Assembly: GCA_965200945.1 (NCBI GenBank)
Contig: OZ241749.1
Coordinates: 4,898,001-4,962,000, forward strand
DNA length: 64,000 bases
Direction: 5' to 3'
Source of the DNA: JADCRZ01 sp965200945
GTDB taxonomy: Bacteria > Bacteroidota > Bacteroidia > Chitinophagales > Chitinophagaceae
Shown: positions 25,807 to 34,472 of the stretch, in pieces
Layout: each line of letters begins with the position of its first letter
How positions within the stretch are numbered: position 1 is the first letter of the stretch
Notes under the pieces: model-generated
What the model was told of the DNA's origin: nothing
The model's input: the letters and a program-made list of their open reading frames with translations, nothing else
The model's database searches: none
Position numbers and translations under genes: made by a program

Positions 25807-27147
25807 TTAATCTCCCTGCTTCTCCGTCAGCTTATATTCCTCCAGTTTCCTGTACAGGGTGGTAAGCCCGATATCCAGGAGGCGGGCGGCCTCGGTTTTG
25901 TTGTTTTTGGCGTAGGACAGCACCCTGGCGATGTGCTGTTTTTCTATGGCGGCGAGGGAGAGATTCGGGGCTTCGGCCGTCTGCTGCACTTCAAAGGGCA
26001 GGTCTGCGGGGAGGATGGTGCCGTTTTCGGCGATGATGGCGGCGCGTTCGAGTACGTTGCGCAGCTCGCGGATATTGCCTTTCCAGCTGTGCTGCTGCAG
26101 CAGCACCAGCGCGGGCTTGCTGATCTGCAGGTGCGGGATGGACAGTCGTCCGGAGAGCATGCGGAGGAAAAAGCCGGTCAGCGCCGGGATGTCTTCCCTG
26201 CGTTCACGCAGCGGTGGCAGGTAGATGGAAAGTACGTTAAGCCGGTAGTAAAGATCTGCGCGGAAATGCCCCTGTTCCACTTCTTTCTGCAGGTTGCGGT
26301 TGGTGGCGGCGATGATGCGCACATCTGTCCGGGTGGTCTTTACATCTCCCAGCTTGATGAACTCGCCGTTCTCCAGTACCCGCAGCAGCCGGGCCTGCAG
26401 TTCGATGTTCATCTCGCCGATCTCATCCAGGAACAGTGTGCCTCCGTCGGCCAGCTCTATCAGTCCTTTTTTGTCTTTGATGGCGCCGGTGTAGGCGCCC
26501 GCCTTGTAACCGAACAGCTCGCCTTCCAGCAGCTCGCGACTGAATGTGCTGCAGTTGAGGGCGATGAAGCTTTTCTGATTCCTCCTGCTGGCATGATGAA
26601 TGGCGCCGGCAAACACTTCCTTGCCGGTACCCGTTTCGCCCAGCAGCAACACGGTGGTATCGTTTGGAGCGGTCTTCTGCGCCAGAACGACCGCCTGGCG
26701 GATGAGCTGACTTGCACCGAGCACATCGTCAAAAGAAAGCGTCTTGTCACTGATCTTCACCGCGCTTTTTTTTGTGGCGGTTACCCTGCCCATGGCCTGT
26801 GCCAGCAGCGGCAGGATGCGTTTGTTGTCATCGCCCTTCACCAGGTAATCGAACGCGCCGTTCTTCATGGCCTGCACCCCGTCCGCGATGTTTCCATAGG
26901 CGGTCAGCAGCACCACTTCGGCTGCCGGGTATTTTGATTTTACCGTACCGGTGAAATGGACCCCGTTGCCATCGCCGAGCTTTACATCGCACAGCACCAC
27001 GTCGATCTCTTTGTTCTGCAGAACGGCTGTGGCAGCCTGGAGGCTTGATGCTTCAGATACATCATACCCTTCCAGCGCCACGATCCTTTTTAAAAGTTTG
27101 CGCAGCTGCTCCTCATCATCAACGATCAGAATATTTCCTTCGGCCAT
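25807..27147 (-). CDS. Sigma-54-dependent response regulator (NtrC family), likely kdp regulator
   Basis: 446 residues. Receiver: NILIVDDEEQ, phospho-acceptor Asp54 in VVLCDVKLGDG, Thr in VLLTAYG, Lys in DYLVKGDD. AAA+ domain: Walker A GETGTGKE (170-177), sigma-54 loop GAYTGA (217-222) in place of the common GAFTGA, Walker B GGTLFLDE (235-242), arginine-finger region RADLYYRLNV. The Fis-type DNA-binding end is NNKTEAARLLDIGLTTLYRK. It is upstream of kdpFABC on the same strand, and no KdpE (OmpR type) is present in the window, so it is the probable partner of the locus's kinase. The GAYTGA form is known in functional activators. Confidence 0.92.
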   Translation of the reverse strand: MAEGNILIVDDEEQLRKLLKRIVALEGYDVSEASSLQAATAVLQNKEIDVVLCDVKLGDGNGVHFTGTVKSKYPAAEVVLLTAYGNIADGVQAMKNGAFDYLVKGDDNKRILPLLAQAMGRVTATKKSAVKISDKTLSFDDVLGASQLIRQAVVLAQKTAPNDTTVLLLGETGTGKEVFAGAIHHASRRNQKSFIALNCSTFSRELLEGELFGYKAGAYTGAIKDKKGLIELADGGTLFLDEIGEMNIELQARLLRVLENGEFIKLGDVKTTRTDVRIIAATNRNLQKEVEQGHFRADLYYRLNVLSIYLPPLRERREDIPALTGFFLRMLSGRLSIPHLQISKPALVLLQQHSWKGNIRELRNVLERAAIIAENGTILPADLPFEVQQTAEAPNLSLAAIEKQHIARVLSYAKNNKTEAARLLDIGLTTLYRKLEEYKLTEKQGD

Positions 27148-27599
27148 GACTGTATATAAAAGTAGGCTTCAAAGATAGGTAAACGGACGCCGAACAGGAG
27201 CTGCCTTGTTTGGCCTCAAACCAGATAAAGGCACCCGGATACATCGATAAAAATAGTCTGTCCATCTATAAAACTTTTTCGCTGCCCCGGCTGTTTATAC
27301 ATTCGCGAAACACAGTGTGACACTGTATTTCAGCGGAATCCACCTTTTTCGGCATTAGGTTTTTTTTAACGTTTCAAACACTTTCTTTACCCAACTTCCG
27401 ATGGCAAAATTGTACTCAATAGTTTAGAACCTGATATTTTTTTCTTGCCTTCTCTGCCGCGTAGATGGTGTAGCGGTAGTTGTGTGCCGTAACCTGTTTT
27501 CAACCGGAATCCATACGAACCATAGGATGCCTGTAAACCCGACAATTTACAGGAAGGGCATCGTATTGTATTCATTGTCGTATTCAATCTAACAAACAT
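27148..27599. other. Divergent promoter region
   Basis: Separates the leftward regulator gene from the rightward PorT-like gene. It holds a perfect 7-bp palindrome, ACAGTGT-g-ACACTGT (27312-27326), a possible operator. No gene was accepted here. Confidence 0.55.
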
Positions 27600-28349
27600 A
27601 TGCAACAGTTCTCTGTACGTACCTGTATCCTTTTTCTGACTGCCTGCTTCCTGTCAGTGCTGGCGGCCCTGCCCGTGCAGGCGCAGTTCTCGGCCGGGCT
27701 CGATGCGGGGTTCAACAAAAACTACCTCATCACCAACAATGCCAACCGCGCTTTTACCAATTACAAACCCCTGAACGGCTTCAGCATCGGTGTGCCGGTT
27801 CAGTACAAGCTGGCCGACTGGTTTGCCGTGGCGGCAGAACCCTCGTTGATCCGGAAGAATTACCGGCAGGAGCGCTCCGATTTCTTTACCGGCGTATACC
27901 AGAACACCCGCAATACTTACATCCAGCTGCCCGTGATGGCGCATTTTATGTTTGGCGGAGAAAAGCTGAAAGGCTTTCTGAACACGGGCGTATATGCCAG
28001 CTACTGGGCCTCTTCTCATGTGAACGGAGTGATGCCCAACATACTCGATGTGAATGACGGCACCGGCAGCAGCAAGATCTACGATTATGAAAATCCGTAC
28101 TCCTTCAATGAAAAATACAGCTTCGATAAACGGAAAGACAACCGCTTCGAAGCCGGCTGGGTGGCAGGGCTCGGACTTTCCTATTCTGTGAACGAACGGT
28201 ACGAGGTCTTTACCGAAGGGCGGCTGCTGTACGGCTTCACCGACCAGCAGAAAAAATATATGACCAACCAGATACCCCGCTACAACACCACCTACGGGCT
28301 CAACGCCGGCGTACTCATCCATTTTAAGCAGGCAAACAACGCTTACTAA
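27600..28349 (+). CDS. PorT-like outer-membrane beta-barrel protein
   Basis: 249 residues with signal peptide (residues 1-29, ending LPVQAQ). The body matches the outer-membrane barrel domain of PorT-like proteins: FSAGLDAGFNKNYLITN, NGFSIGVPVQYKLADWFAVA, NTYIQLPVMAHFMFGGEKLK and YGLNAGVLIHFK. About eight alternating strands are suggested. The downstream S41 protease lipoprotein starts 18 bases after its stop, so they are probably one transcript. The function is unknown; PorT-like barrels are structural or uptake-related. Start ATG at 27600 is well supported by the signal peptide. Confidence 0.85.
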   Translation: MQQFSVRTCILFLTACFLSVLAALPVQAQFSAGLDAGFNKNYLITNNANRAFTNYKPLNGFSIGVPVQYKLADWFAVAAEPSLIRKNYRQERSDFFTGVYQNTRNTYIQLPVMAHFMFGGEKLKGFLNTGVYASYWASSHVNGVMPNILDVNDGTGSSKIYDYENPYSFNEKYSFDKRKDNRFEAGWVAGLGLSYSVNERYEVFTEGRLLYGFTDQQKKYMTNQIPRYNTTYGLNAGVLIHFKQANNAY

Positions 28350-28367
28350 TTTATATACTTCAGCAAC

Positions 28368-29534
28368 ATGAACATGAAACGCTACCTGATTATACCAGGA
28401 CTGATCTGTCTCGTATTTCTTTCTTCCTGCCGGAAAGACCTTACCAACGTGGAAACGCCGGAGAACTACATCGGCGGCACTTTCAGCCAGGTATTCGAAG
28501 CCTACTGGAACGGCATGAACAACAACTATGTTTTCTGGGACATCGACACGACCAAATGGGATAATGTGTACACGAGATACAAACCGCTGTTCGACAGCCT
28601 CGACATCAACAAGACTTCCGATGTAAGAAAGTCGGTGCAGTATTTTCACCAGATGGCGTCCGGACTGGTTGATTCGCATTACAACCTTTCCTTTAGTTCG
28701 CCCATAGCAGATTCATCCGTGTCGCCGGCCTACGAGCGTAAACTCAGGGCGGGCCTGCTGCGCACTCATTATGTGTTCTACGGGTACGATGCCACCAATT
28801 ACCTCGACAAGGGGTATGTGTCGGGCAAGGATGCCATCAACCTCCTGGATGGTGATACTACGGAAGCCGTCTGCGGCACCATCAACGGCAATATCCTGTA
28901 CCTCGGCTTCAACCAGTTCAACCTGAAGGCTTCGTATGAATCGGCCGACAATGGCGTGAAGCGTGTGCTGCAGGCTTTTCTTACCCGCCTCAGAAGTACA
29001 AGCGCACTGAAAGGGGTAGTGATCGATGTGCGGGGCAATGGCGGTGGAAACATCGCCGACCTGAATTTCCTGATCGGAAATATGATCAGTAAGAAACTGA
29101 CGATCGGCACCACGCGCTATAAAAATGGAAACGGCAGACTGGATTATACACCCTGGGCCAATGCTGTGGTGACACCGCAGGCCGGCGCCACGGATGTGAC
29201 AGTGCCGGTGGTGGCGCTCACCGATATCTGGACGGTCAGCATGGCGGAGATAACGGCCATGTCTGTACGCCTGCTTCCCAACGGGCATACTGTGGGCGAA
29301 CGCACCTGGGGCGCTACCGGTCCGCTCACGGCCAATGAGATCCTGAATGGCGGACAATTCACGGCGGCAAACTTTCTGTTTGCCTACACTTCCTCCAGCA
29401 TGTTTAAATACATCGACGGAAATATCTACGAAGGCAAAGGGTTTCCGCCCGATTATGCAGTGCCTTTCAGCCTGCAGGCATTTGAGTCGGTCGGAGATAC
29501 GCAGCTGGAGAAAGCACTCAGCCTGATGCAATAA
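28368..29534 (+). CDS. S41-family peptidase lipoprotein (C-terminal-processing-protease type)
   Basis: 388 residues, lipoprotein signal MNMKRYLIIPGLICLVFLSS then Cys-Arg-Lys. The N-terminal tri-helical/S41 cap region (FSQVFEAYWNGMNNNYVFWD) precedes the catalytic core: LKGVVIDVRGNGGGNIADLN, and VVALTDIWTVSMAEITAMSV with the probable nucleophile Ser in VSMAE, then GERTWGATGPL. A PDZ domain is short or absent. S41 proteases cleave near C-termini of periplasmic or surface proteins. Paired with the barrel gene upstream. A 19-bp terminator follows. Confidence 0.88.
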   Translation: MNMKRYLIIPGLICLVFLSSCRKDLTNVETPENYIGGTFSQVFEAYWNGMNNNYVFWDIDTTKWDNVYTRYKPLFDSLDINKTSDVRKSVQYFHQMASGLVDSHYNLSFSSPIADSSVSPAYERKLRAGLLRTHYVFYGYDATNYLDKGYVSGKDAINLLDGDTTEAVCGTINGNILYLGFNQFNLKASYESADNGVKRVLQAFLTRLRSTSALKGVVIDVRGNGGGNIADLNFLIGNMISKKLTIGTTRYKNGNGRLDYTPWANAVVTPQAGATDVTVPVVALTDIWTVSMAEITAMSVRLLPNGHTVGERTWGATGPLTANEILNGGQFTAANFLFAYTSSSMFKYIDGNIYEGKGFPPDYAVPFSLQAFESVGDTQLEKALSLMQ

Positions 29535-29550
29535 GAGATTTGCACAAGAG

Positions 29551-29608
29551 AAATAATACCGCCCCGGTGAGCTTTTTACCAAAGAGATCCACCGGGGCGG
29601 TATTATTT
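29551..29608 (+). terminator. Terminator after the S41 protease gene
   Basis: Perfect 19-bp arms AAATAATACCGCCCCGGTG and CACCGGGGCGGTATTATTT with a 20-base loop, beginning 17 bases after the stop and ending in a T-rich tract. A strong intrinsic terminator. Confidence 0.85.
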
Positions 29609-30094
29609 TATGGAAGTTCCCTAAAACAAAAAAGCCCCTCCGTAGAAACGGAGCAGCTTTTAACGATTGCTTGCCATATGAAAAAACGTTGGAAATATTG
29701 TGTGTTGATGGCTGCTGCAAGCCCTTGTGCCATCAATCTGTTTGTCTTTTATCGGGTGATCTGCTTGTCAGATCGTTTTGACAATTCAAAAGTAATCCGG
29801 AAATTGTTCGCTCCGCAGCCATAATCTTTCCGGTTTCATGATACCCAAAAAGAACGCGAATCTTTGAACTGATTGACTGTAAGAACATTGGAACAGGAAT
29901 TTCAATTGTGGCCAAGGGTTTTTGGAAAATAAAAAAAGGTTCAAAATAGGGATTTTTTTTATTTTCCTAAACAGGTTTAGAGGCGATCGTGGGGAAGTTA
30001 TCTTGATGAAGTCACAAACATCCCACTCTTAACAACTTTTTTCTTGTCATCCCTGCGCAGGCGCAGTTGCCCGCCAGGAAATAACAAAAATGTT
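29609..30094. other. Non-coding AT-rich spacer
   Basis: No supported gene; a 48-codon frame at 29678-29824 is noted as rejected. A short relative of repeat family A lies at 30044-30073, at the 3' end of the GH92 gene. Confidence 0.55.
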
Positions 30095-32431
30095 TTATTT
30101 CATTTCCGCCTCACTGCCCATATCCATCACTATCCGGCTGCCCCTGTTGATGTCGCTTTGATGCAGGAAGAACTGCGGCAGTGGTTTATCATTCAGCTTG
30201 ACCGACTTCACATATTTATTTGCGGATGAGTTGTTGCGGGCCTCCAGTATAAATGTTTTGGCCTTGTAATATTTCGGATCAAGCTGTATGGTTACCTTGC
30301 TGAAGAGGGGGCTGCCAATATCAAATACCGGGTCTGCTTCGCAGCCGCCGGTCATCTGGAACAGGCCGATCTTCATGAGTACGCAGAGGCTGCCCATGAG
30401 GCCCTGGTCTTCGTCGCCGTTGTAACCGTAATAAGGTGAGAGGGCACTGTAGGCGCTGTCGATAACTGTTCTGCTCCAGTACTGCGTGAGCCATGGTGCC
30501 CCGGCATGGTTAAAGATGAAAGCGGTCTGTATGCTGGGCTGGTTAGAGTAGTTGACCGGCAGCCGGCGTTTGTTCACGACACGGTCGGCCAGCTCGGGGT
30601 GCTCGTCGGAGAACCGGTAGGGCTGCGCTGCTCTGAATGCCTTGTCGAGCTTTGCGACGGCCGAATCGCGGCCACCCATCAGCATGAATAACCCATCGAG
30701 GTCGTGCGGCACGAACCAGGTGTACTGCGCACCGTTGCCTTCTTCGAAACCGTGCTCGTATTCGAGCGGGTCGTAGGGTGTTTTCCAGTTGCCGCTGCGG
30801 TCTTTCGGCGCCATCATGCCGGAAGAAGCCTGGTACAGGTTGCGGTAATTGCCGGATCGCTGCATGAAATAGTTGTAATCATCCTGCTTGTTCAGCACCC
30901 TGGCCAGTTGTGCCAGGCACCAGTCCTGATAAGCGTTCTCCAGCGTGATGGCAGCGCCGTCCTGGTGCAGCCCGAAGCTGGTATCCGACAGCGGGTAGGG
31001 TATGTAGCCGTTCTGCATATAGCTTTCGAGACCGCCGCCGCGGGCCGTTTTGTGTTCGTACCCGATGCGGCTCATCATGCCGCCGGGCAGGTGGTTCTTT
31101 TTGAGTCCTTCATAAGCCTGGTTGATGTTGAACCCCCGGATCCCTTTCTGCCAGGCCGCCACGTAAAAAGGCGTGAGCTGGTCACCCGTCATCACATAGG
31201 TATAATTGCCGCCGGAGGGCCCCCGGGGAATGAGTCCGCCCCATTTGTAGTATTCGAGGAAAGAGCGGCAGAAAGCTTCGGCGATCTCAGGGTACACCAG
31301 CTGCCAGAGGGCATTGAGCGTCCACTGGGCGCCCCAGAAAGAATCCGAGTTGTACATGTCGAACTGCGGTTGCCCCTGTGCGTTGAGCGGCACCTGCCGG
31401 ATGGTGCGCTGCGGACCGGTGCAGTCGGTCCATTTGCCATCCACATCGGTGATCACGCGGCGGCCCTGCAGGCTGTGCCAGAGGTCGGTATAGAAGCGGC
31501 GCTGCTGTTGCACGGTGCCGCCTTCGATCTGTATCCTGCCGAGCAGGTCGTTCCATTCGGTGCGGGCTGCTGCGGCAACCGCATCAAACTGCCAGCCTGA
31601 AATTTCTTTGGAAGCATTGGCGGCCGCGGCGGCTTCGCTGGTGTAGGAGATGCCCACCTTCATCAGCAGCTGCGGGCCGCCACCCCCGGCCAGTTCCACC
31701 GCGATCTGTCCCTTTTTGCCCGTCCATCTTTTGGTGTCGCTTTTTATTGATCCTTCTTCATACAGGTAGATCGTTTTGATTGGCCGACTGAACACCGCTG
31801 AAAAGTAAACGGTATACTCTTGGGGCCTGCGTGGTGTGGCGCCGTTGACCATATAGCCGAGGATCTCGGTATCGCTGACCTGTTCGAAGCCGCCGTTGGT
31901 CATCAGGGAAGGGCCGAGCTGTGCGCCGCTCAGCTCGAACAGCACCGCTTTTTTGCTGCCGGCCGGAAAAGTATAGCGGTGAAAACCGGTGCGGCTGCTG
32001 GCGGTGAGCTCCACCTTCGTATTGTAGCGGTTGAGGAAGACGGAATGATATCCCGGCTTCACTGTTTCGGTAGTATGGGAAAAGGTCGAGCTGTGATCTC
32101 TGAAAAGCGGCTGCAGGGTTTGCGCATCGAAGGCCGGAGCGCTCAGCGGCATCAGGGCCACGCCGGAGAGTTGCCATTCATGAACATGGCTGAAGTCGCG
32201 GATGGTATCGCTTTTATAGCGGTAGCCGCCGCCCCAGTCGTTGGCGACCTCGTTGTCGGGAAACAGGCTCACCATGCCGAAGGGCCGGCAGGCCGAGGAA
32301 AAAAAGAACCACCGCGAATTGGCCGCATCCAGCTGCGGATACACCAGGTCGGCAGGTTGCGGCCGCTGGGCAAAGGCGGTGGAAAGCAGACTGGTCAGCA
32401 CAAACACAAAACAGGTTCGGATCATATACAT
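30095..32431 (-). CDS. GH92-family alpha-mannosidase-like glycosidase, exported
   Basis: 778 residues, signal peptide ending AFAQR. GH92 blocks: SACRPFGMVSLFPDNEVAND, WGGGYRYKSDTIRDFSHVHE (the ligand-binding segment), ALWQLVYPEIAEAFCRSFLE and PTIGYEH-type helices; the catalytic segment reads YNGDEDQGLMGSLCVLMKIG. In typical GH92 enzymes this segment is GNEDVGQMSAWY, so the acidic pair is kept but the Ser-Ala-Trp part is changed. GH92 enzymes are Ca2+-dependent exo-alpha-mannosidases acting on N-glycan or yeast mannan. The gene is divergent from the GH97 gene, sharing an 80-base promoter region. A sub-family with altered specificity is plausible. Confidence 0.87.
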   Translation of the reverse strand: MYMIRTCFVFVLTSLLSTAFAQRPQPADLVYPQLDAANSRWFFFSSACRPFGMVSLFPDNEVANDWGGGYRYKSDTIRDFSHVHEWQLSGVALMPLSAPAFDAQTLQPLFRDHSSTFSHTTETVKPGYHSVFLNRYNTKVELTASSRTGFHRYTFPAGSKKAVLFELSGAQLGPSLMTNGGFEQVSDTEILGYMVNGATPRRPQEYTVYFSAVFSRPIKTIYLYEEGSIKSDTKRWTGKKGQIAVELAGGGGPQLLMKVGISYTSEAAAAANASKEISGWQFDAVAAAARTEWNDLLGRIQIEGGTVQQQRRFYTDLWHSLQGRRVITDVDGKWTDCTGPQRTIRQVPLNAQGQPQFDMYNSDSFWGAQWTLNALWQLVYPEIAEAFCRSFLEYYKWGGLIPRGPSGGNYTYVMTGDQLTPFYVAAWQKGIRGFNINQAYEGLKKNHLPGGMMSRIGYEHKTARGGGLESYMQNGYIPYPLSDTSFGLHQDGAAITLENAYQDWCLAQLARVLNKQDDYNYFMQRSGNYRNLYQASSGMMAPKDRSGNWKTPYDPLEYEHGFEEGNGAQYTWFVPHDLDGLFMLMGGRDSAVAKLDKAFRAAQPYRFSDEHPELADRVVNKRRLPVNYSNQPSIQTAFIFNHAGAPWLTQYWSRTVIDSAYSALSPYYGYNGDEDQGLMGSLCVLMKIGLFQMTGGCEADPVFDIGSPLFSKVTIQLDPKYYKAKTFILEARNNSSANKYVKSVKLNDKPLPQFFLHQSDINRGSRIVMDMGSEAEMK

Positions 32432-32458
32432 ACCGGCATGATTGAAGGAACAAGATAA

Positions 32459-32490
32459 TTGAACAGAGTAAGTTAGGATACATAATTTTA
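32459..32490 (+). promoter_or_regulatory. Putative promoter of the first GH97 gene
   Basis: TTG at 32459-32461 and TAATTTTA at 32483-32490 are 21 bases apart, matching TTG-N17-23-TAnnTTTG with one mismatch. It lies 21 bases ahead of the start codon, within the 80-base divergent region. Confidence 0.45.
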
Positions 32491-32511
32491 CGCTCGTAGC
32501 AAACGCTCCTT

Positions 32512-34416
32512 ATGAAAATTTTTTCCTGCCTTCTTTTTCTGCTTTTTACACAGATCTCTGCCACTGCCTCCGGCCAGCAAATTCTGCCTGGCACCCAGGT
32601 CTCCGTTTCATCACCCGACAAGAACTTAGTGCTGCAATTCTACCAGAAGGAGGCGGCGGACCGTTCGCGGACTTTGTGTTATACCCTCCGCTTTAAAGGC
32701 AAAGCGGTGGTCAACGAATCGGCGCTGGATCTGCAGCTCGACAACCGCCTTTCGGAAAGCGCCATGGTACTTGAAGTAGACACGCTTGCCAGGTGGACCT
32801 CCAACCTGCTGGTGAAAAGGATCACTGCATCAAGCCACAACGGTTCCTGGAAACCTGTGACCGGCGAACGTACCGTGATCCCCGACAACTACCAGGCTGC
32901 TACAGTGGATCTCGTAAAAGAAGACAACCCGCTGTACCAGCTGCAGCTAGAACTGCGGGTGTACAACGAAGGCGCTGCCATCCGTTACTTTTTTCCGGAA
33001 AACGAGAAGGGAACCTACTACCGCATCAAAGCGGAACAGACCGAATTCAGCATGCCCGAAGGCACCACCGCTTTTCATGCCCTGTATGCCCAGGCGAAAT
33101 ACAATGAGCTTCCCCTGCGCAACTGGCCCAACGAAGCAGAGCGCCCGCTGACCCTGAAACTGCCAAACGGTTTATGGACCTGTCTCGCCGAAGCCCGCAT
33201 GGTCGATTACGCCCGCACCAAGTTCACGCTCAGTACGCAGAAGCCCAATACCATCGTAACGTCGATGTATACCCCGGCCGATCTTATCTCTCCATTCTAC
33301 ACGCCCTGGCGGGTGGTCATGGTAGGAGAGAGAGCGGGCGCTCTGGTGGAGAATAATTACCTGCTGCTGAACCTCAACGACGCTTCCGCCATACACGATA
33401 CAGGCTGGATAAAACCGGGTAAGATCATGCGCGTGATGACGCAGACCACCGCCGAGTCGAAAGAACACATCGACTTCGCGGTGAAGCACCATTTGCAGTA
33501 CATTCTGTTCGACTGGAAATGGTACGGACCCATCTATACCTATACCACCGATGCCAGCAAAGTGGCCATCCCCGATTTCGACCTGCCCGGGATCATCCGG
33601 TACGGAAAAGAAAAAGGCGTCGGCGTATGGCTTTATGTGAACATGCAGGCGCTCTACCGGCAATCGGATTCCCTGTTCGGCATCTATAAAAAGTGGGACG
33701 TGAAAGGCGTGAAGTTCGGTTTTGTGCAGGTAGGCTCGCACCGGTGGACGACTTGGGTCGAAGAGATGATCAAAAAGGCGGCGGAGAACGGGCTGATGGT
33801 GAACATACACGACGAATGGCGCCCCACCGGAGAACAGCGCACCTGGCCCAACCTGATGACCGCCGAGGGCGTACGCGGCAACGAAGAAATGCCCGATGCC
33901 ACCCACAACACCATCCTGCCCTTTACCCGCTTTATCGCCGGCCCGGCAGACTATACCTTTTGCTACTACGACCCGCGCCTCAAAAACACCCATGCCCACC
34001 AGCTCGCGCTGGCCAGCATTTTTTACAGCCCGATCCAGACCCTGTACTGGTACGACAAACCCGCTATGTACTCCAACGAGCCGGAGCTCGAGTTCTGGGA
34101 TCATCTGCCCACCGTTTGGGATGAGACAAGGGTGCTGCAGGGTGAGCCGGGCCAGTTTATCACCACCGCCAGAAGAAAGGGCGACGAATGGTTCGTAGGC
34201 AGCATCACGAACAATGACGCCAGAACGCTTGCAGTATCGCTCGGCTTTTTACAGAAAGGAAAGAAATGGGTGGCAAGCATCTATTCCGACGATCCTTCGG
34301 TACCTGCCAAATCAAAAGTGAAAGTGGAAAAGAGACCGGTTACTGCGGAAACAATCCTGAAAGTGACGCTGCAGGCCCGGGGCGGGCAGGCCATCTGGAT
34401 CAGGCCGCAGGAGTGA
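32512..34416 (+). CDS. GH97-family glycoside hydrolase, exported
   Basis: 634 residues, signal peptide ending ATASGQ. The N-terminal beta-super-sandwich (residues about 30-280) and TIM barrel are typical: LPNGLWTCLAEARMVDYART, HHLQYILFDWKWYGPIYTYT, then KGVKFGFVQVGSHRWTTWVE and LMVNIHDEWRPTGEQRTWPN, and LMTAEGVRGNEEMPDATH. GH97 includes Ca2+-dependent alpha-glucosidases and alpha-galactosidases. The site where retaining members carry a nucleophilic Asp reads K-F-G-F here, which argues for the inverting type or another subgroup. The product begins a co-directional run with GH29, an isomerase, GH95, GH97 and GH13 genes. Confidence 0.9.
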   Translation: MKIFSCLLFLLFTQISATASGQQILPGTQVSVSSPDKNLVLQFYQKEAADRSRTLCYTLRFKGKAVVNESALDLQLDNRLSESAMVLEVDTLARWTSNLLVKRITASSHNGSWKPVTGERTVIPDNYQAATVDLVKEDNPLYQLQLELRVYNEGAAIRYFFPENEKGTYYRIKAEQTEFSMPEGTTAFHALYAQAKYNELPLRNWPNEAERPLTLKLPNGLWTCLAEARMVDYARTKFTLSTQKPNTIVTSMYTPADLISPFYTPWRVVMVGERAGALVENNYLLLNLNDASAIHDTGWIKPGKIMRVMTQTTAESKEHIDFAVKHHLQYILFDWKWYGPIYTYTTDASKVAIPDFDLPGIIRYGKEKGVGVWLYVNMQALYRQSDSLFGIYKKWDVKGVKFGFVQVGSHRWTTWVEEMIKKAAENGLMVNIHDEWRPTGEQRTWPNLMTAEGVRGNEEMPDATHNTILPFTRFIAGPADYTFCYYDPRLKNTHAHQLALASIFYSPIQTLYWYDKPAMYSNEPELEFWDHLPTVWDETRVLQGEPGQFITTARRKGDEWFVGSITNNDARTLAVSLGFLQKGKKWVASIYSDDPSVPAKSKVKVEKRPVTAETILKVTLQARGGQAIWIRPQE

Positions 34417-34472
34417 ATGGCTGTAAGGCCATGATCGCGGCGGGAAACCATCATACTGATAAAGAAGAGCAT

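Noticed and set aside
27387..27605. 72-codon minus-strand frame containing a CPSC motif
   Set aside because: It sits in a divergent promoter region, the rest looks random, and the Cys pair alone is insufficient.
29678..29824. 48-codon frame MKKRWKYCVLMAAASPCAIN and onward
   Set aside because: Has an ATG and a hydrophobic stretch, but no homology, no terminator of its own and an AT-rich context; too weak to annotate.
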